DNA of 64,000 bases from the NCBI RefSeq assembly GCF_009936045.1, contig NZ_QWEQ01000020.1, positions 17,690 through 81,689 on the forward strand, read 5' to 3'. Positions within the stretch are counted from its first letter, which is position 1, and each line of letters starts with the position of its first letter. The notes beneath the pieces are model-generated. The model was not told where the DNA came from. It searched no databases and saw nothing but the letters and a program-made list of their open reading frames with translations. This stretch comes from Emergencia sp. 1XD21-10. GTDB lineage: Bacteria > Bacillota > Clostridia > Peptostreptococcales > Anaerovoracaceae. Of the stretch, positions 61,215 through 64,000 are shown piece after piece. Position numbers and translations under genes: made by a program.

Positions 61215-62594
61215 ATGAAAAAATATGATATCATCATCGCAGGTGCAGGAGCCAGCGGTGTTTTTATGAGCTATGAGCTGACAAAGCTTTCTCATAAGGC
61301 AAGTGTTTTAATGCTGGATAAGGGAGCGCCGCTTGAGAAGAGAGTCTGTCCGATTAAGACAGGCAAGACGAAAACCTGTGTGAAATGCAGTCCGTGCCAT
61401 ATTATGAACGGCTACGGCGGCGCAGGAACTTTATCTGATGGAAAGTACAATATCACGACCCAGTTTGGTGGTGACTTGCACAAATATGTCGGAATAGACG
61501 AAGCGCTGGAATTGATGGAGTATGTGGACAGCGTACTTTGTTCCATGGGCGGTTCTGAAGCTAAGCTTTATTCCACTGCCGATTCTGATTTGAAAACTCG
61601 CTGCCTGCAGAATAATCTTCATCTGTTGGAGGCAAAGGTACGCCATCTGGGAACGGACAGAAATATTGAAATTCTTGGCAGAATTTTTGACTATATTAAG
61701 GAGAGAATCGACACTCAGTTTTATACGACCATAGAGGATGTGGAGCGTGCGGAAGATGGCAGCTTTGTAGTGCATACCAATAAGGGCGATTTTATATGCG
61801 ACAAGCTGGTACTTGCAACAGGGCGATCTGGATCCAAGTGGATTTCTGGTGTTTGCGACAAACTGGGAATTGAGCAGAAAAAGAACCGGGTTGATATCGG
61901 CGTCCGTGTTGAACTTCCAGCTGAGGTATTTAAACATATTACCGATGCAGTTTATGAGGGCAAAATTGTCTATAAGACAGAGCGCTACAATGATATGGTG
62001 CGAACCTTTTGCATGAACCCTTGCGGTGAGGTGGTATCGGAGAATACCAATGGTATTGTTACGGTCAACGGACACAGTTATGGAGACCCGTCTCTGCATA
62101 CGGAAAACACCAACTTTGCGCTTTTGGTATCCAATACTTTTACCGAGCCTTTTGAAGATAGTAATGAATATGGCGAATCCATCGCTCGTCTTTCTAATAT
62201 GCTGGGCGGCGGTGTACTGCTGCAGAGATTTGGTGATTTAGTTAAAGGGCGTCGCAGCAGTGCAAGACGTATGGAAAAGTGTTTCACTCGCCCGACCCTT
62301 GGAGCAACGCCGGGGGATTTGAGTTTGGTGATTCCAAAGCGACAACTTGATAGTATCATTGAAATGATTTACGCTTTGGACAAAATTGCACCAGGAACGG
62401 CTAATGAAGATACGTTGCTTTATGGTGTAGAAGTCAAATTTTACAATTCTAAGGTGCGAGTTGATGAAAATCTGGAAACCTGTGTACCGGGGCTTTATGC
62501 CTTGGGTGATGGTTCTGGTGTGACACACTCTCTGTCGCAGGCTTCTGCCAGCGGGGTACATGTGGCAAGAATTTTAGCAGAGCAATATCGGTAA
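61215..62594 (+). CDS. FAD-dependent oxidoreductase (COG2509-like)
   Basis: The start at 61215 follows AAGGAG; 459 residues. The N-terminus has the FAD-binding DIIIAGAGASGVFMSYEL. It is followed by a cysteine-rich stretch (KTKTCVKCSPCHIMNGYGG), and a C-terminal GLYALGDGSGVTHSLSQASASG for FAD contact. Members are flavoproteins of unassigned substrate, sometimes called NAD(FAD)-utilizing dehydrogenases. The CVKCSPC cysteines may bind metal. It stands alone. Confidence 0.85.
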   Translation: MKKYDIIIAGAGASGVFMSYELTKLSHKASVLMLDKGAPLEKRVCPIKTGKTKTCVKCSPCHIMNGYGGAGTLSDGKYNITTQFGGDLHKYVGIDEALELMEYVDSVLCSMGGSEAKLYSTADSDLKTRCLQNNLHLLEAKVRHLGTDRNIEILGRIFDYIKERIDTQFYTTIEDVERAEDGSFVVHTNKGDFICDKLVLATGRSGSKWISGVCDKLGIEQKKNRVDIGVRVELPAEVFKHITDAVYEGKIVYKTERYNDMVRTFCMNPCGEVVSENTNGIVTVNGHSYGDPSLHTENTNFALLVSNTFTEPFEDSNEYGESIARLSNMLGGGVLLQRFGDLVKGRRSSARRMEKCFTRPTLGATPGDLSLVIPKRQLDSIIEMIYALDKIAPGTANEDTLLYGVEVKFYNSKVRVDENLETCVPGLYALGDGSGVTHSLSQASASGVHVARILAEQYR

Positions 62595-63058
62595 AACGTA
62601 GAGCTGCCACAGACTTACGGAAGAGTGTTTGCACCAAGATTGCCCTCAGGGTGATGGTTCACATAGAGATGCTAAAATGAATTACAGAACTTTACCCTTA
62701 GCTGGTTCAAAAAAAGGAAAATCTAACAGAGATTACAGTTAAAAGAGCAGTGGAGAACGACTTCTTTGTACTAATTTATTTGTATGAGGAGAAAATATAG
62801 GATAAAATCGGGTTGCGGAAGCAATCCACTCCTTTTTAGCCTGATTTGTAGATATATTTTCCTTTTTTATGGCAAACAAAGGGTGAAGTTCTGTAATGAT
62901 AAAAAATTTTTCAGTGAATGTATCAAGCTGACTGATGTTTGGCTCAAAGTAATGGGATTTGCTAGGGCAGGTTTATTCAGCGAAAGGAAATTATTCTCAG
63001 CTATAGTCAATGTATCAGGAAAAATACGAAGAAACTCCAAAAAAGTTAAAAATTTTAC
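62595..63058. other. Gene-free interval before tRNA-Leu
   Basis: No credible gene, repeat or riboswitch was found in these 464 bases. An open frame from 62784 runs into the tRNA and is not real. A degenerate GCACCAA...ATGGTTC pair at 62631-62660 spans 30, not 34, bases and is not counted with the hairpin repeats. Confidence 0.6.
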
Positions 63059-63086
63059 TTGCATTTTTTCTGTAGTCATGTATAAT
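63059..63086 (+). promoter_or_regulatory. Promoter for tRNA-Leu
   Basis: TTGCAT (63059-63064) and TATAAT (63081-63086) with a 16-base spacer lie about 40 bases before the tRNA. Confidence 0.6.
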
Positions 63087-63125
63087 AGAATAGTCGGCAG
63101 GAACACAGCTGATAAAATTAAATAT

Positions 63126-63208
63126 GCGGTCTTGGCGGAATTGGCAGACGCGCACGGTTCAGGTCCGTGTGGGAAACCGTGGGGGTTCGAATCCCTTAGA
63201 CCGCACCA
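63126..63208 (+). tRNA. tRNA-Leu (anticodon CAG)
   Basis: The 83-base sequence begins GCGGTCT and ends AGACCGC-ACCA, a seven-pair acceptor stem with encoded CCA. The anticodon loop TTCAGGT (anticodon 63160-63162) sits on a CACGG/CCGTG stem. GGTTCGAATCC is the T arm. The long variable arm (GTGTGGGAAACCGTG region) marks a class II tRNA, consistent with leucine. CAG reads CUG codons. A terminator stem follows. Confidence 0.95.
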
Positions 63209-63211
63209 AAG

Positions 63212-63239
63212 AAATAGATAGGCTTAGCCTATCTATTTT
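63212..63239 (+). terminator. Terminator after tRNA-Leu
   Basis: AAATAGATAGGC/GCCTATCTATTT stem with a TTA loop and T run. Confidence 0.85.
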
Positions 63240-63303
63240 GCTATATATGAAATGAAATTTAATTTGGAGTCATTCGACTATGCAATTTATGGGATTTGAC
63301 AAA

Positions 63304-63363
63304 ATGTAGAGCCAGCTTTCGGGCTACATAAAGAAATAGCGAAGCAGCTGAAACTGCTTCGCT
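63304..63363 (-). terminator. Two stems downstream of the collagen-like gene
   Basis: AGCGAAGCAG/CTGCTTCGCT (63338-63363) lies 20 bases past the stop at 63382. ATGTAG-AGCC/GGGCT-ACAT (63304-63329) follows with TTTTG on the minus strand. Either can end the minus-strand transcript. Confidence 0.65.
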
Positions 63364-63381
63364 AAAGAGTTTATTTTAATC

Positions 63382-64000
63382 TTAATTAATGCTCAAGCCA
63401 GCACTTGCATATCCTACAACAGTATTAACCAGTGTTAGACCGCTTGCCGATGCAGAGAATACCAGCATCAGTCGGGTTCCAGCAGTTACTGGAATGTTGA
63501 GTCCTGTGAGAGAACCATTTAATAATGTTCCAATGGATATGATTCCAGTAAGTGATGGTGTTAAGTTGATTAAAGTTCCAGGAATTGGAGAGAACACATT
63601 ATTAGGCGTTGTGGATTGATAGATTTGTGCATTTACGGCGACAGTGGAGCCCACCAGAGAGAGTGCTGCTGTTGTGCTGAAAAATGCACTGAATGAGGTA
63701 ATTGTGCCAGCACGAGGAACCTGAAAAGCAAAGTTTGAAAGCGTTCCTGCAGCATTTGTAATATTAATGCTGGAACCTAATACTGTAAGTCCTTGCGCAC
63801 TGCTTCCGAAACCAACAAAGGCAGGAAGTCCGGCAAGCCCACCAGCTATTGTTGTTAAAGCAACTGGAAGCCCTGAAGCAAATGGGATAATGGCACCGGT
63901 ACCAGCTACGCCGGTAGGACCAACGGGACCAGTAGCACCATCAGCGCCAGCAGGACCGGTAGGGCCAGTTGCACCGTCAGCGCCAGCAGGACCGGTAGGA
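63382..64000 (-). CDS. Collagen-like exosporium-type protein, C-terminal part (runs off the window)
   Basis: On the minus strand the visible 205 residues begin, at the window edge, with Gly-X-Y triplets (PTG PAG ADG ATG repeated, then PVG PTG V). They are encoded by near-identical 36-base tandem repeats. They pass at GTGAIIPFASG into a roughly 180-residue hydrophobic, Ala/Gly/Ser/Thr-rich domain ending GYASAGLSIN. This is the plan of BclA/BclB-type spore-surface glycoproteins. With gpr and spoIIP nearby it supports sporulation. The start and full collagen repeat number lie beyond 64000. Confidence 0.78.
   Translation of the reverse strand, partial: PTGPAGADGATGPTGPAGADGATGPVGPTGVAGTGAIIPFASGLPVALTTIAGGLAGLPAFVGFGSSAQGLTVLGSSINITNAAGTLSNFAFQVPRAGTITSFSAFFSTTAALSLVGSTVAVNAQIYQSTTPNNVFSPIPGTLINLTPSLTGIISIGTLLNGSLTGLNIPVTAGTRLMLVFSASASGLTLVNTVVGYASAGLSIN

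Noticed and set aside
62631..62660. GCACCAA...ATGGTTC pair resembling the 34-base unit
   Set aside because: The span is 30 bases, the right arm is changed and no partner units lie nearby.
62784..63221. Open frame of 145 codons before and through the tRNA
   Set aside because: It reads through the whole of tRNA-Leu (its end, LAELADAHGSG..., is the usual translation of a tRNA-Leu gene) and has no ribosome site.
63900..64000. Tandem repeats at the right end as a possible CRISPR array
   Set aside because: Units are contiguous 36-base in-frame collagen codons without spacers.

Overview
The window looks like a chromosome segment of an anaerobic, endospore-forming Clostridia-type Firmicute of moderate GC. 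The grounds are a germination protease (gpr), SpoIIP, a collagen-like exosporium-type protein, a complete [FeFe]-hydrogenase maturation set (hydE, hydG, hydF), a T-box leader, many TTG starts with strong Shine-Dalgarno sequences, and the gene order rpsT / gpr-spoIIP-small ORF-lepA-hemW known from Bacillus and relatives. I see no insertion sequence, prophage, CRISPR array or rRNA; one tRNA (Leu, CAG) is present.

Layout. 1-3.6 kb: start of a malic enzyme, an EamA-type transporter, a TrpB2-type tryptophan synthase beta chain behind a Trp T-box. 3.7-7 kb: a secreted subtilase whose C-terminal metal-hydrolase-like part is out of frame, plus a secreted unknown. 7.3-14.3 kb: a ZIP transporter, then one overlapping minus-strand operon of a small hydrogenase-system regulator, hydE, hydG, hydF, proB and proA. 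14.4-19 kb: gamma-glutamyltransferase, a YfcC-type carrier and a DUF1275 protein, divergent from a Crp/Fnr regulator. 19-19.3 kb: a compact locus resembling a Fst/par type I toxin-antitoxin. 19.4-27.1 kb: nicotinamidase and NadE; PucR regulator divergent from a permease, DUF917 protein, hydantoin racemase and M20 peptidase. 27.3-31 kb: MurE, a secreted unknown, an Rpn nuclease with a terminator-bearing leader. 31-45.8 kb: housekeeping and sporulation genes. 45.8-51.4 kb: membrane and cell-envelope genes including two tandem LysM-G5-NlpC/P60 proteins. 51.5-56.5 kb: XRE/membrane pair, divergent serA/serC, a phosphoglycerate-mutase-like enzyme. 56.7-64 kb: two DD-carboxypeptidases, uvrC, DUF1292, a flavoprotein, tRNA-Leu and a collagen-like spore-surface protein.

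Two structures are not explained by ordinary annotation. First, ten copies of a strict 34-base unit, GCAYCAW-N20-ATGGTGC, lie only in three intergenic regions (1.55-1.80, 7.00-7.34 and 55.01-55.27 kb). Units come in an ordered A-B-(gap)-C layout, and a linker stem between A and B differs in sequence but keeps pairing. This looks like an undescribed structured repeat, possibly an RNA. Second, the 19 kb locus has a 29-residue hydrophobic peptide gene, a convergent consensus promoter for a short antisense RNA, a shared bidirectional terminator, and a direct repeat that would let the antisense RNA pair with the toxin start site.
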